A stretch of 64,000 nt of DNA from JBGPGW01 sp046349515 (GTDB lineage: Bacteria; Pseudomonadota; Alphaproteobacteria; CADEGL01): assembly GCA_046349515.1 (NCBI GenBank), contig JAXMCE010000007.1, forward strand, positions 154,187 to 218,186. Direction: 5' to 3'. The translations under genes and the position numbers were made by a program. Positions 8,649 through 19,109 of this stretch are shown in pieces (positions within the stretch are counted from its first letter, which is position 1; each line of letters starts with the position of its first letter). The notes under the pieces were generated by a model, which ran no database searches, was not told the origin of the DNA, and saw nothing but the letters and a program-made list of their open reading frames with translations.

Positions 8649-8675
8649 GCGCGCGCCCCGCGAGACCTTATTGCG

Positions 8676-10190
8676 TCAACGGTTGCTGCCGCGGGCGGCG
8701 AAGCGCACCGCTTCCTCGGCCGCACGGATGAGGGCGCGCGCCTTGCTGCGCGTCTCCTGGTACTCGGCCTCGGGTTCGCTGTCGGCGACGATGCCGCCGC
8801 CCGCCTGGACGTACATGACGCCGTCCTTCACGACCGCGGTGCGGAGCGCGATGCAGGTGTCCATGGATCCGTTGGCGGCGAAATAGCCGACGGCCCCCGC
8901 GTAGATGCCGCGGCGTTCGTTCTCGAGCTCGTCGATGATCTCCATGGCGCGGATCTTGGGCGCGCCCGACACGGTGCCCGCCGGGAAGCCGCCGATCAAC
9001 GCCTGCACCGCGTCGTATTTCGGATCGAGCTCGCCCTCGACGTTGGACACGATGTGCATGACGTGGGAGTAGCGCTCGATCTCGTACTGCTCGGTCACGC
9101 GCACGCTGCCGACCTTGGCGACGCGGCCGACATCGTTCCGCCCGAGATCGAGAAGCATGAGGTGCTCGGCCCGCTCCTTGGGATCGGCCAGCAATTCTTC
9201 GGCGAGAGCCCGGTCCTCGGCGGGCGTGCTCCCGCGCTTCCGCGTGCCCGCGAGCGGCCGGATCGTGACCTTGCCGTCGCGCACGCGCACCAGGATCTCC
9301 GGGCTCGATCCCACGATGGCGAAGCCGCCGAAATCGAGGAAGAAGAGGAAAGGCGAGGGGTTGAGGCGCCGCAGCGCGCGGTAGAGCGCGAAGGGCGGCA
9401 GGCGGAAGGGCACCGAGAAGCGCTGCGAGAGCACGGCCTGGAAGATGTCGCCCGCGAAGATGTATTCCTTCGTGCGCTTCACCACGTCGTGATACTGCTC
9501 GCGCGTCATGTTGGAGCCGGGCTCGGGCACGCCGTTGACGTCCTGGGCGGGCTCGCGCCGGCTGGGCAGGCTGCGCTCGAAGTCGGCGACCGTGTCCGAG
9601 AGGCGCTCGCGCGCCTGGGCGTAGGCCGTCTCGGCGTCCGTGCCGGCGCCCGGCCAGACAGGCGTGATGACCGTCACGACGTCCTCGATGTTGTCGAAGA
9701 TCGCGACCACGGTCGGGCGGAGGAACATGCCGTCCGGCACGCCGAGCCGGTCGGGATTCTTGTCCGGCAGGCGCTCCATGAGCCGCACGGTGTCGTAGCC
9801 CATGTAGCCGAAGAGGCCGCTCGCCATGGGCGGCAGGCCGGGCGGGATTTCGAGCCGCGTCTCCTTGATGAGCGCGCGGAGCGAGGCCAAGGCCGGCTCG
9901 GCGCAAGCCTCGAAGGCGGCTTCATCGAAACGCGCTTTGCGGTTGATCTCGGCGCGGTCGCCGCGGCAGCGCCAGATGAGATCGGGCTTCAAGCCGATGA
10001 AGGAGTAGCGGCCGCGCGTGGCACCGCCTTCGACCGACTCGAAGAGGAAGCTGTTGGGCTTGCCGTCGGCCAGTTTGAGCATGGCCGAGACGGGCGTCTC
10101 CAAGTCGGCGACGAGCGTCGTCCAGACGAGCTGGCCGCGCCCGGCCGCGTGGGCCTTGGCGAATTCGGCGAAGTCGGGACGGACGGTCAT
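8676..10190 (-). CDS. trpE: Anthranilate synthase component I
   Basis: Forms anthranilate from chorismate with ammonia delivered by TrpG; first committed step to tryptophan and the feedback-inhibited subunit. 504 residues: N-terminal domain with FESVEGG and GRYSFIG (about 50-65, the tryptophan-binding side), then the chorismate-binding domain with FQAVLSQRF, LAGTRKRG, LLDLGRNDVGRV and GAPKIRAMEII. The start overlaps the ppiD stop (ATGA), so it depends on ppiD transcription and has no room for a leader-peptide attenuator. trpGDC are about 3.9 kb further on, behind two plus-strand genes, so they cannot share this transcript. Confidence 0.97.
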   Translation of the reverse strand: MTVRPDFAEFAKAHAAGRGQLVWTTLVADLETPVSAMLKLADGKPNSFLFESVEGGATRGRYSFIGLKPDLIWRCRGDRAEINRKARFDEAAFEACAEPALASLRALIKETRLEIPPGLPPMASGLFGYMGYDTVRLMERLPDKNPDRLGVPDGMFLRPTVVAIFDNIEDVVTVITPVWPGAGTDAETAYAQARERLSDTVADFERSLPSRREPAQDVNGVPEPGSNMTREQYHDVVKRTKEYIFAGDIFQAVLSQRFSVPFRLPPFALYRALRRLNPSPFLFFLDFGGFAIVGSSPEILVRVRDGKVTIRPLAGTRKRGSTPAEDRALAEELLADPKERAEHLMLLDLGRNDVGRVAKVGSVRVTEQYEIERYSHVMHIVSNVEGELDPKYDAVQALIGGFPAGTVSGAPKIRAMEIIDELENERRGIYAGAVGYFAANGSMDTCIALRTAVVKDGVMYVQAGGGIVADSEPEAEYQETRSKARALIRAAEEAVRFAARGSNR

Positions 10191-12076
10191 GGACTCGCCT
10201 TCTCGAAGGTCGAGCGATTGATCGTCACCGGATAGCGTGTGCGGAGCGCGCCGAGATACTGCATCACGATGTCGTTGCCGATGGCGGCGCGAAGCTCCTC
10301 GCGCGTCCTCGCCACCGCCGCCGGGTCGGCCTTGGCGTCCGCGCGCTTCACCTCGCGGAGCGTCGCGACGAAGTAACCTTCGGGTCCCGGCGCCATCACC
10401 GACTCGCCCGGCTTCACCTCGAAGAGCCGCGCGATAAGCTCGGCGCTGAGCCCTTGCCCCGGCACCGGCGCCGTGCGGCCGAAGGGGGCCGGATGGAGCA
10501 CGGTCAGGCCCTTGTTGGCCTGGATGAGCGTCTCGATCGTCGAGCCGGATTTAAGCTTCTCGAGCAGGCTCTCGGCCTTGGCCTTGGCCGCCGCCTCGCG
10601 CTGCTCGGTCTTCCAGCCTTCGGCGACCTGGGCGCGCACGGTGTCGAGCGGGCGCGGGGCCGGCGGAGTCGCAGAATCGACGTGGAGGAGGAAGTAGCCG
10701 TCGCCGCCGATCTCGGTGAGGCGGCTGTCGCGCCCGACCTCGGTCGAGAAAGCGACCTTGACGAAGTCTCCCGGCAGGCCGGCCACGGGCGCGCCCTTGC
10801 GGTCGCGCCCGGCCTGGTCGATGTCGGCCAACTTGCTCAGCTTCAGCTCCAGGCGCTTCGCCGCTTCCTCGAGGCTCGCGCCGCCCGCGAGCTCGTCCTC
10901 GAGCTTGTTCGAGACCTTATAGAGTGAGTCGAGCGCCTGCTCGCGCGCCATCGCCTTCGCGATCTCGCCCCGCACCTCCTCGAAGCGCTGCCGCCGTCCG
11001 GGCGTGATCTTCGACACGCGGACCACGTGCCAGCCGAACGGGGTCTCGACGGGTCCGGCGATTCCGGGCTTCGGGAGCGCGAACACCGCGTCGGCGAGCG
11101 CCGGCGCCTGCGCCTCGAGCCCGTCGCGCGTGACCGAGCCGAGCGCGATGGGCGGCTGGCCGATGGCCTCCTTGGCGGTGGCCGCGAAATCCTTGCCCTT
11201 GCGCACGAGATCGGCCACGTGCTCGGCGGTCTCCTTGCTGGGCAGCACGATCTGCTCGGCGTCCCGTGTCTCGCGCGTCTCGAATTCGGAGATGCGGGTC
11301 TCGTATTCCTCTTTGATCTTGTCCTCTGGGATGGTGATGCCCTTGGCGAACGCGTCCGCCATCAGCATGACATAGCTGACCGCACGGTATTCGGGCGCCA
11401 TGAAGGACTTCTCGTGGTCGCGGTAGAACGTGGCGAGCGCGTCCGCGTCGGGCTCGCCGATGGTGGTGATGCTGCTCCGCGGGACGGCGATGACGTCGGC
11501 CGCGCGCTTCTCGAGGCGGAACTCGAAGAGCGGTTTCGCCATCACCTCGGGCGCGGCGGAGCCCGCGGCGATCGAATCGATCAGCTGGTCGCGGCCGATG
11601 CGGGCCTGCATCAGGGCGATGAACTGCTGCTCGCTCAACTGGTTGTTGTAGAGGAACTGCTCGAACCGGCGCCGGTCGAACTCGCCGACGTCGTTCTTGA
11701 AGGCCGGATCGTTCTGGATGAGGCGCGAAACGAGGGCGGTGCTGATCGTGATGCCGTCGCGCGCCGCGGCGAGGTCGAACAGCCGGCGCGTGACGAGCGC
11801 GTCGATGACGCGGTCGTAGAGGCCGAGCTGCTTCATCTTCTCCGCGTCGAGCTGTATCCCGCCCAGGAGCGGTTGGAGGCGCTTCACCTCGCGCTGGAGC
11901 TCGCGGCTGAACTCCCGCTGGCTGATGTCCTGGCCGCCGACGCTGGCCGCGGCCGGCTCGCGGGCGCCGCGCCGGAAAATGTCGCCGATGCCCCAGATCG
12001 CGAAGCTCGCGATCAGCATGCCGAACAGGAGGACGGCAAGAAATCCCTTCGCCTTGTTGCGGATCGCTTCGAGCAT
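10187..12076 (-). CDS. ppiD: Inner-membrane periplasmic peptidyl-prolyl isomerase (PpiD/SurA-N type)
   Basis: Membrane-anchored chaperone acting on proteins leaving the Sec translocon. 629 residues from the ATG at 12076 (MLEAIRNKAKG). One membrane helix at about 11-33, then a SurA-N-like chaperone domain (GGQDISQREFSREL onward), a parvulin-type domain around residues 265-370 (REIRD-like segment, GPVETPFGWHVVRV) and a second SurA-like C-terminal half. The reading frame stays open upstream to 12535 but that part overlaps tpiA and is not conserved. Order ppiD-trpE is usual in alphaproteobacteria. Divergent from tpiA across a 196-base gap. Confidence 0.92.
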   Translation of the reverse strand: MLEAIRNKAKGFLAVLLFGMLIASFAIWGIGDIFRRGAREPAAASVGGQDISQREFSRELQREVKRLQPLLGGIQLDAEKMKQLGLYDRVIDALVTRRLFDLAAARDGITISTALVSRLIQNDPAFKNDVGEFDRRRFEQFLYNNQLSEQQFIALMQARIGRDQLIDSIAAGSAAPEVMAKPLFEFRLEKRAADVIAVPRSSITTIGEPDADALATFYRDHEKSFMAPEYRAVSYVMLMADAFAKGITIPEDKIKEEYETRISEFETRETRDAEQIVLPSKETAEHVADLVRKGKDFAATAKEAIGQPPIALGSVTRDGLEAQAPALADAVFALPKPGIAGPVETPFGWHVVRVSKITPGRRQRFEEVRGEIAKAMAREQALDSLYKVSNKLEDELAGGASLEEAAKRLELKLSKLADIDQAGRDRKGAPVAGLPGDFVKVAFSTEVGRDSRLTEIGGDGYFLLHVDSATPPAPRPLDTVRAQVAEGWKTEQREAAAKAKAESLLEKLKSGSTIETLIQANKGLTVLHPAPFGRTAPVPGQGLSAELIARLFEVKPGESVMAPGPEGYFVATLREVKRADAKADPAAVARTREELRAAIGNDIVMQYLGALRTRYPVTINRSTFEKASP

Positions 12077-12272
12077 GCCAGGGCCGGTGCCGCGCCCAAC
12101 GGCGCAAGGGGCTGAAATCGCGCGGCATCTTAGGCACCCCCTCCGAGGGGGGCAACTGCCAATTCCCCGTGGCTGCCAGGGCGTTGCGCGCGTCTCGATG
12201 CCGCCGCGCTGACAAGCCCATGCCGGCCGTGCTACACAGACGAACGCCCTCGACACATCTCCTCGCGAAGCC

Positions 12273-13034
12273 ATGGCCGGAACACGTCGCCCGCTGATCG
12301 CCGCCAATTGGAAGATGAACGGCCTCCGCGGCGATTCCCTTGCCCGCGTCGCCGCCGTCATCGATCGCGCGCGAGCCTCGACCGCGCCACTCCGGGCGGA
12401 CGTCGTCATCTGTCCTCCCGCGACGCTCCTCTGGGCCTTGCGCGACGCTCTCCAGGGCAGCGACATCGCGCTCGGCGCCCAGGACTGCCACGCCAAGCCA
12501 TCAGGCGCCCATACCGGCGACATCGCGGCGCCCATGCTGGTCGAAGCGGGCTGCCGCTACGTGATCGTCGGCCATTCGGAGCGGCGCGCCGGCCACGGGG
12601 AGAGCGACGCCGCGGTCCGCGCCAAGGCCGAGGCCGCGCACGCTGCCGGTCTCACGGCGATCATTTGCGTCGGCGAAAGCGAGGAGGAGCGCAAAGCCGG
12701 GCGCGCGGTCGAAATCGTCACGCGCCAGACCGTCGAGTCCCTGCCTGACGGCGCCACGCCCGCCAACACGGTCGTGGCCTACGAGCCGATCTGGGCCATC
12801 GGCTCGGGCCAGACGCCCACCACGGTCGAGATCGCGGAGGCGCATGCGGCGATCCGGCGTGCGCTCGGCGCCGAGCGCAAGGACGGCGACGGCATCCGCA
12901 TTCTCTACGGCGGCTCGGTCAAGGCGGCGAACGCGAAGCCGATCTTGGCGCTGCCGCTGGTCGAGGGCGCGCTCGTCGGCGGTGCCAGCCTCGATGCGCG
13001 GGAGTTCTGGGCGATCGTCGAAAGTTGCCCCTAG
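12273..13034 (+). CDS. tpiA: Triosephosphate isomerase
   Basis: Interconverts dihydroxyacetone phosphate and glyceraldehyde 3-phosphate. 253 residues, (beta/alpha)8 barrel. The active site is complete: Asn and Lys in AANWKMNG (residues 10-17), the catalytic His in VGHSERR, the catalytic Glu in AYEPIWAIG with the flexible lid after it, and the phosphate-binding GGSV. The ATG at 12273 gives the standard N terminus. Followed 52 bases later by secG, a linkage common in bacteria. Confidence 0.97.
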   Translation: MAGTRRPLIAANWKMNGLRGDSLARVAAVIDRARASTAPLRADVVICPPATLLWALRDALQGSDIALGAQDCHAKPSGAHTGDIAAPMLVEAGCRYVIVGHSERRAGHGESDAAVRAKAEAAHAAGLTAIICVGESEEERKAGRAVEIVTRQTVESLPDGATPANTVVAYEPIWAIGSGQTPTTVEIAEAHAAIRRALGAERKDGDGIRILYGGSVKAANAKPILALPLVEGALVGGASLDAREFWAIVESCP

Positions 13035-13086
13035 CGCCAGCCGCGCGAACCGTTTAAAACCCCGCGCGAACGAACCGGGAAGATCG

Positions 13087-13419
13087 ATGACCACGGTCGT
13101 ACTCGTCATCCATGTCCTGATCGCCATCGCACTCATCATTACCGTGCTTCTGCAGCGGAGCGAGGGCGGGGCGCTCGGCATTGGCGGCGGAGGCGGGATG
13201 AGCGGGTTCCTCACGGGCCGTGCCACGGCCAACGTGCTGACGCGCACCACCGCGATCCTCGCCGCGTGCTTCATGATCACGAGCGTCACGCTCGCGATCC
13301 TCGCCGTCGATCGCGGCCGGTCGAAACCCATCATCCAGAGCACGCCGCCCGCGAGCGGCGCGCCGGCGGCCCCGGCCGAGCCCGCCGCGCCCGAGGCACC
13401 CGCGGCGCCACAGCGATGA
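13087..13419 (+). CDS. secG: Preprotein translocase subunit SecG
   Basis: Small auxiliary subunit of the SecYEG channel. 110 residues with two membrane segments (about 4-22 and 54-75) joined by the Gly-rich loop that defines the family (RSEGGALGIGGGGGMSGF, about 29-46). The C terminus is an Ala/Pro/Glu-rich tail (about 85-110), common in alphaproteobacterial SecG. Its position after tpiA supports the call, and a terminator hairpin follows at 13451. Confidence 0.94.
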   Translation: MTTVVLVIHVLIAIALIITVLLQRSEGGALGIGGGGGMSGFLTGRATANVLTRTTAILAACFMITSVTLAILAVDRGRSKPIIQSTPPASGAPAAPAEPAAPEAPAAPQR

Positions 13420-13450
13420 CGGTGCATCTCACCCATTCTGGTCGAAACAC

Positions 13451-13480
13451 AGAGGCGGCGATGAGCCGCCTCTTTCTCTT
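13451..13480 (+). terminator. Rho-independent terminator after secG
   Basis: AGAGGCGGC (13451-13459) pairs with GCCGCCTCT (13465-13473) around a five-base loop, followed by a T-rich run to 13480. A nine-base perfect stem in the tpiA-secG to pyrG gap fits an intrinsic terminator, so pyrG probably has its own promoter. Confidence 0.75.
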
Positions 13481-13510
13481 GGGCTCGACGCACGGGTTGA
13501 GGTAAGCTGT

Positions 13511-15148
<1,638 letters not shown>

Positions 15149-15161
15149 CTTGGTCAGAACC

Positions 15162-16007
15162 GTGGGCCGGCCTCACCGCGTCAAGATCGGCAAGGTCACC
15201 TTCGCGAACGATCGGCCGTTCGCGTTGATCGCCGGGCCCTGCGCGCTCGAATCGCGGGCGCACGCCCTCGAGATGAGCCACGCGCTCGTCGAGCTGACGC
15301 GTTCGCTCGGCATCGGCCTCGTCTACAAGACGTCCTTCGATAAGGCGAACCGCACGAGTCTCTCGAGCGCCCGCGGCATCGGCATGGCGAAGGCGCTGCC
15401 GATCCTGGCCGAGGTGCGCGAGCGCCATGGGTGCCCGGTGCTGACCGACGTGCACGACGCCGAGCAATGCGCGCCCGTGGCGGAGGCCGTCGACGTCCTC
15501 CAGATTCCGGCCTTCCTCTGCCGGCAGACGGACCTTCTCGTCGCGGCGGCGAAGACGGGCCGGGCCATCCACGTGAAGAAGGGGCAGTTCCTCGCCCCCT
15601 GGGACATGGCCAACGTCGTCGAGAAGATCGTGGGCTCGGGCAACAAGCGCGTGCTCGTCTGCGAGCGCGGCGTCTCCTTCGGCTACAACACCCTCGTCTC
15701 CGACATGCGCAGCCTCCCGATCCTGGCCAAGGGCGGCTATCCCGTCGTTTACGACGCGACGCATTCGGTGCAGCAGCCGGGCGGCCTCGGCGGGCGGAGC
15801 GGGGGGCAGCGCGAATTCGTGCCCGTCCTTTCGCGCGCGGCGATCGCGATCGGCGTCGCCGGCGTCTTCATCGAGACCCACCGGAATCCCGACAAGGCGC
15901 CCTCCGACGGTCCCAACATGGTGCGCCTGAAAGATCTGAAAGGCCTGTTGTCGACGCTCATCGCCTTCGACAAAGTGGCCAAGAAGCGCCCGGTCCATCT
16001 GGACTAA
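15162..16007 (+). CDS. kdsA: 3-deoxy-8-phosphooctulonate (Kdo-8-phosphate) synthase
   Basis: Condenses phosphoenolpyruvate with arabinose 5-phosphate to give Kdo-8-phosphate for lipopolysaccharide. 281 residues in a (beta/alpha)8 barrel. Typical segments: LIAGPCALESR, VYKTSFDKANRTS, VLTDVH, LQIPAFLCRQTDLL, VKKGQFLAPWDM, YDATHSVQQPGG and FIETHRNPDKAPSDGPNM. The start is uncertain: GTG at 15162 is chosen to match family length, TTG at 15150 is the alternative and would nearly touch the pyrG stop; neither has a clear ribosome-binding site. Confidence 0.95.
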   Translation: MGRPHRVKIGKVTFANDRPFALIAGPCALESRAHALEMSHALVELTRSLGIGLVYKTSFDKANRTSLSSARGIGMAKALPILAEVRERHGCPVLTDVHDAEQCAPVAEAVDVLQIPAFLCRQTDLLVAAAKTGRAIHVKKGQFLAPWDMANVVEKIVGSGNKRVLVCERGVSFGYNTLVSDMRSLPILAKGGYPVVYDATHSVQQPGGLGGRSGGQREFVPVLSRAAIAIGVAGVFIETHRNPDKAPSDGPNMVRLKDLKGLLSTLIAFDKVAKKRPVHLD

Positions 16008-16039
16008 GCCACAGCCATCCGACGACAGTGTGAGAGACC

Positions 16040-17314
16040 ATGAGCGGTATCGCTGATCTTCTTGCCCGCGAGATTCTGGACAGCCGCGGCAACCCGACCG
16101 TCGAGGTCGATGCGCGCCTGGACTCGGGCGCCATCGGCCGCGCGGCCGTGCCCTCCGGGGCCTCGACCGGGGCGCACGAGGCGGTCGAGCTCCGCGACGG
16201 GGAGAAGGCGCGCTACGGCGGCAAGGGCGTGCGCCAGGCGGTCGCAGCCGTCACGGGCGAGATCTTCGACGCGCTTTCAGGCCGCGAGGCCCGGGACCAG
16301 GAGGCCATCGACCGCGCGCTCGTGGCGCTCGACGGCACGCCCAACAAGGCGCGGCTCGGCGCCAACGCGATCCTCGGCGTGAGCTTGGCCGTCGCCAAGG
16401 CGGCCGCCTCCGAGCTCGGCCTTCCGCTCTATCGCTATGTCGGCGGCGTGCACGCGCGCACCCTGCCCGTGCCGATGATGAATATCGTCAATGGCGGGGC
16501 GCATGCCGACAATCCCATCGACCTCCAGGAATTCATGATCATGCCCGTGGCGGCGCCGAGCCTGGCCGACGCGGTGCGCGTGGGGGCTGAGGTGTTCCAG
16601 ACCTTGAAGCGCGGCCTCGCCGAGGCGGGCCATGTGACGGCGGTCGGCGATGAGGGCGGCTTCGCCCCCAACCTCGCGAGCGCCGACGCGGCGCTTCAAT
16701 TCATCATGCGCGCCATCGAGCGCGCGGGCTACAAGCCCGGGACGGACGTCGTGCTCGCGCTCGATGCCGCCTCGACGGAATTCTACAAGGACGGGCGCTA
16801 CGTCATGGCGGGCGAGAAGAAGACGCTCGATGCCGCCGGCCTCGTGCGCTTCTACGAAGATCTCGTAGAGCGCTATCCCATCGTCTCGATCGAGGACGGC
16901 ATGGCCGAGGACGACTGGGAGGGGTGGCGCGCGCTGACCGCGTCCTTGGGCGCCAAGGTGCAGCTCGTGGGCGATGATCTCTTCGTCACCAACGCCGCGC
17001 GCCTGGCCGACGGCATCAAGAAGGGCGTCGCCAACGCGATTCTCGTCAAGGTCAACCAGATCGGCACGCTCACCGAGACGCTCGAAGCAGTCGAGACGGC
17101 GCACCGGGCGGGCTACCGCGCCGTGATGTCGCACCGCTCGGGCGAGACGGAGGATGCGACGATCGCCGATCTCGCCGTCGCGACCAATTGCGGGCAGATC
17201 AAGACCGGCTCGCTCTCGCGCTCCGACCGGCTCGCCAAGTACAACCAGCTCATCCGCATCGAGGAGGAGCTGGGCCCGTCCGCGCGCTACGCCGGACGGT
17301 CGGCGCTCCGCTGA
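16040..17314 (+). CDS. eno: Enolase
   Basis: Interconverts 2-phosphoglycerate and phosphoenolpyruvate in glycolysis. 424 residues. Clear landmarks: AREILDSRGNPTVEVD at the N terminus, the loop SGASTGAHEA, metal ligands in LALDAAST, SIEDG and GDDLFVTN, the catalytic Lys in ILVKVNQIGTL and the SHRSGETED signature. Begins 32 bases after kdsA. In related genomes ftsB usually follows directly, whereas here a threonine aldolase gene comes between. Confidence 0.97.
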   Translation: MSGIADLLAREILDSRGNPTVEVDARLDSGAIGRAAVPSGASTGAHEAVELRDGEKARYGGKGVRQAVAAVTGEIFDALSGREARDQEAIDRALVALDGTPNKARLGANAILGVSLAVAKAAASELGLPLYRYVGGVHARTLPVPMMNIVNGGAHADNPIDLQEFMIMPVAAPSLADAVRVGAEVFQTLKRGLAEAGHVTAVGDEGGFAPNLASADAALQFIMRAIERAGYKPGTDVVLALDAASTEFYKDGRYVMAGEKKTLDAAGLVRFYEDLVERYPIVSIEDGMAEDDWEGWRALTASLGAKVQLVGDDLFVTNAARLADGIKKGVANAILVKVNQIGTLTETLEAVETAHRAGYRAVMSHRSGETEDATIADLAVATNCGQIKTGSLSRSDRLAKYNQLIRIEEELGPSARYAGRSALR

Positions 17315-17350
17315 GCGTCAGCGTCCGCACCTCACATCCCGGAGAAGCCC

Positions 17351-18409
17351 GTGCCCTCCATTCCGAAGGTCCGTATCGACCTCTATAGCGACACCGTGAC
17401 GCGTCCCTCGCCCGGCATGCGCCGCGCGATGGCGGAAGCCGAGGTCGGCAACGAGCAGGCCAAGGAAGATCCGACGACCAATCGCCTCCAGGAGGTGGTC
17501 GCCGATCTCCTCGGCAAGGAACAGGCCGTGTTCCTGCCGTCGGGCACCATGTGCAACGCCATCGCCTATCACGTGCATTGCCGGCCGGGCGACGAGGCGA
17601 TCGTCGACAAGACGTGCCATGTGATTCATTTCGAGGCGGGCGGGCCGGCGGCGCTCTCGGGCGTCATGATGCGCACGGTCGAAGGCGTGCGCGGCATCTT
17701 CACGGCCGAGCAGGCAGAGGCAGCGGTACGCCGGCCGCGCCATCACCATCCGCGCTCGCGGCTCATTTCAATCGAACAGACGAGCATGGGTGGCGGCGGC
17801 ACGGTCTGGCCGCTCGAGGCGATCCAGAATGTTTCGGCGGTTGCGGCGAAGCACAAGCTCGCGTTCCACATGGACGGTGCGCGCTTCATGAACGCGGTGG
17901 TGGCGAGCGGCATCGCCGCGCGCGCCTTCGCGGCGCCCGTCGATTCGATGTGGATCGATCTCACCAAGGGTCTCGGCTGTCCCGTCGGCGCCGTGCTCGC
18001 GGGAACCAAGGACTTCATCGAGCAGGCCTGGCGCTGGAAGCACCAGTTCGGCGGCGCGATGCGCCAGTCGGGAATCATCGCGGCGGCCGGGCTCTACGCG
18101 TTCGAGCACAATGTCCAGCGCCTCGCCGAGGATCACGCGAACGCTCAAGCTCTCGCGCGCCTGCTCGCGGAGATTCCGGGCGTGCGCATCAACCCGAACG
18201 AGGTCGAGACCAACATCGTGTTCTTCGACGTCTCGGGTACTGGCTGCGATGCCTTCGACCTCCACGCGCAGTTGATGGAGCAGGGCATCCGCATCGGCGC
18301 TTACGACTCGGGCACGATGCGCGCGCTCACTCACCTCGATGTGGGCAAGAAGGAGGTCGAGGAGGCGATCGGCACGCTTGCCCGGCTCATCAAGGCCAAG
18401 CGGCGCTAA
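17351..18409 (+). CDS. Low-specificity threonine aldolase family (PLP-dependent beta-eliminating lyase)
   Basis: Probably cleaves L-threonine or allo-threonine to glycine and acetaldehyde. 352 residues, PLP fold type I, aspartate aminotransferase superfamily. Recognisable: DLYSDTVTRPSPGMRRAM at the start, the region around FLPSGTMCNA, HMDGARFMNA (Asp contacting the PLP ring nitrogen) and the Schiff-base Lys in WIDLTKGLGCPVGAVL (about residue 203). GTG start with GGAG a few bases upstream. It interrupts the usual eno-ftsB neighbourhood. Stereospecificity cannot be judged. Confidence 0.9.
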   Translation: MPSIPKVRIDLYSDTVTRPSPGMRRAMAEAEVGNEQAKEDPTTNRLQEVVADLLGKEQAVFLPSGTMCNAIAYHVHCRPGDEAIVDKTCHVIHFEAGGPAALSGVMMRTVEGVRGIFTAEQAEAAVRRPRHHHPRSRLISIEQTSMGGGGTVWPLEAIQNVSAVAAKHKLAFHMDGARFMNAVVASGIAARAFAAPVDSMWIDLTKGLGCPVGAVLAGTKDFIEQAWRWKHQFGGAMRQSGIIAAAGLYAFEHNVQRLAEDHANAQALARLLAEIPGVRINPNEVETNIVFFDVSGTGCDAFDLHAQLMEQGIRIGAYDSGTMRALTHLDVGKKEVEEAIGTLARLIKAKRR

Positions 18410-18563
18410 GGCGCTTCTCGCAACCGCGAAGCGAAATTGTCCCGGCAGTCGTGGGGGTCCTCCTGGAGGGCTCAGCCGCCTCCCGAGGACTCGGCGCTAG
18501 ATTCCAGATTCTATTGGGACTTTTCACTTGACGCGGTGGAATCCCTTGTGATTCCCTGGCCCC

Positions 18564-18920
18564 ATGTCGATCCCGCGCGATCTCAGGCGCCGTCTCCGGC
18601 ACATGGCCTCGCCTCTCCTGGGCGCGCTTCTCGCCGTCTATTTCGGCTACCACGCGCTCACGGGCGAGCGCAGCCTCGTCTCCTACTGGCGTATGACCCA
18701 GGAGGTGGAGGACGCGCGGGCCAAGCTCGCCGTCATCAAGGCGGATCGCGAGAAGCTCGAACATCGCGTGGCTTTGCTCCGCCCCGAGACCATCGATCCC
18801 GACATGCTCGATGAGCGTGCGCGCTGGGCGCTCGGCTATATCGGCGAGCGCGATGTGGTGATTCTCCCGCCCGAAGCGGAGAAGCCGAAGGCCGCGCGCG
18901 CCGCGTCGCGGAACCGCTAG
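18564..18920 (+). CDS. ftsB: Septum formation initiator family protein (FtsB-like)
   Basis: Small bitopic divisome protein of 118 residues. A basic cytoplasmic N terminus, one membrane helix at about 15-31, then a short periplasmic coiled coil (about 42-72, EVEDARAKLAVIKADREKLEHRV) and the LRPETIDPDMLDERARWALGYI segment typical of alphaproteobacterial FtsB/DivIC homologues. Its place between eno and pdhA supports the call. A six-base inverted repeat (GGAATC/GATTCC, 18538-18555) lies immediately upstream. Confidence 0.85.
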   Translation: MSIPRDLRRRLRHMASPLLGALLAVYFGYHALTGERSLVSYWRMTQEVEDARAKLAVIKADREKLEHRVALLRPETIDPDMLDERARWALGYIGERDVVILPPEAEKPKAARAASRNR

Positions 18921-19109
18921 GGGCCCGCTTAACTCGTTTCCGGTTTATTGTGAATTCTTTGTTGCAGAGCAATATCTTGTTGCGCTGCGGTGGTCGCTTT
19001 TTTCGCGTGGTTTTAACTGGTCGGCCGGAATTTCATGCCCTAATTTCCCCCGAGCATCCTGGTCTTGCGCGGCATCGCCCAAAATCCCTGCCGCGGCACT
19101 GGAGGTGAG
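18921..19109 (+). promoter_or_regulatory. A/T-rich control region upstream of pdhA
   Basis: This 189-base gap is much richer in A and T than its surroundings and most likely contains the promoter of the pdh operon. It holds an inverted repeat TTGC-AGA-GCAA (18962-18972) and a repeated TTGTTGC heptamer. These resemble TTGC/GCAA-type operators of acyl-CoA or pyruvate-responsive regulators in alphaproteobacteria, but no regulator gene is nearby. No confident -35/-10 pair could be fixed. Confidence 0.4.

Noticed and set aside
11027..12115. Long plus-strand open frame opposite ppiD
   Set aside because: High-GC DNA leaves long open frames opposite real genes; the translation is Arg/Glu/Ala-rich without any recognisable domain, while ppiD on the other strand is intact.
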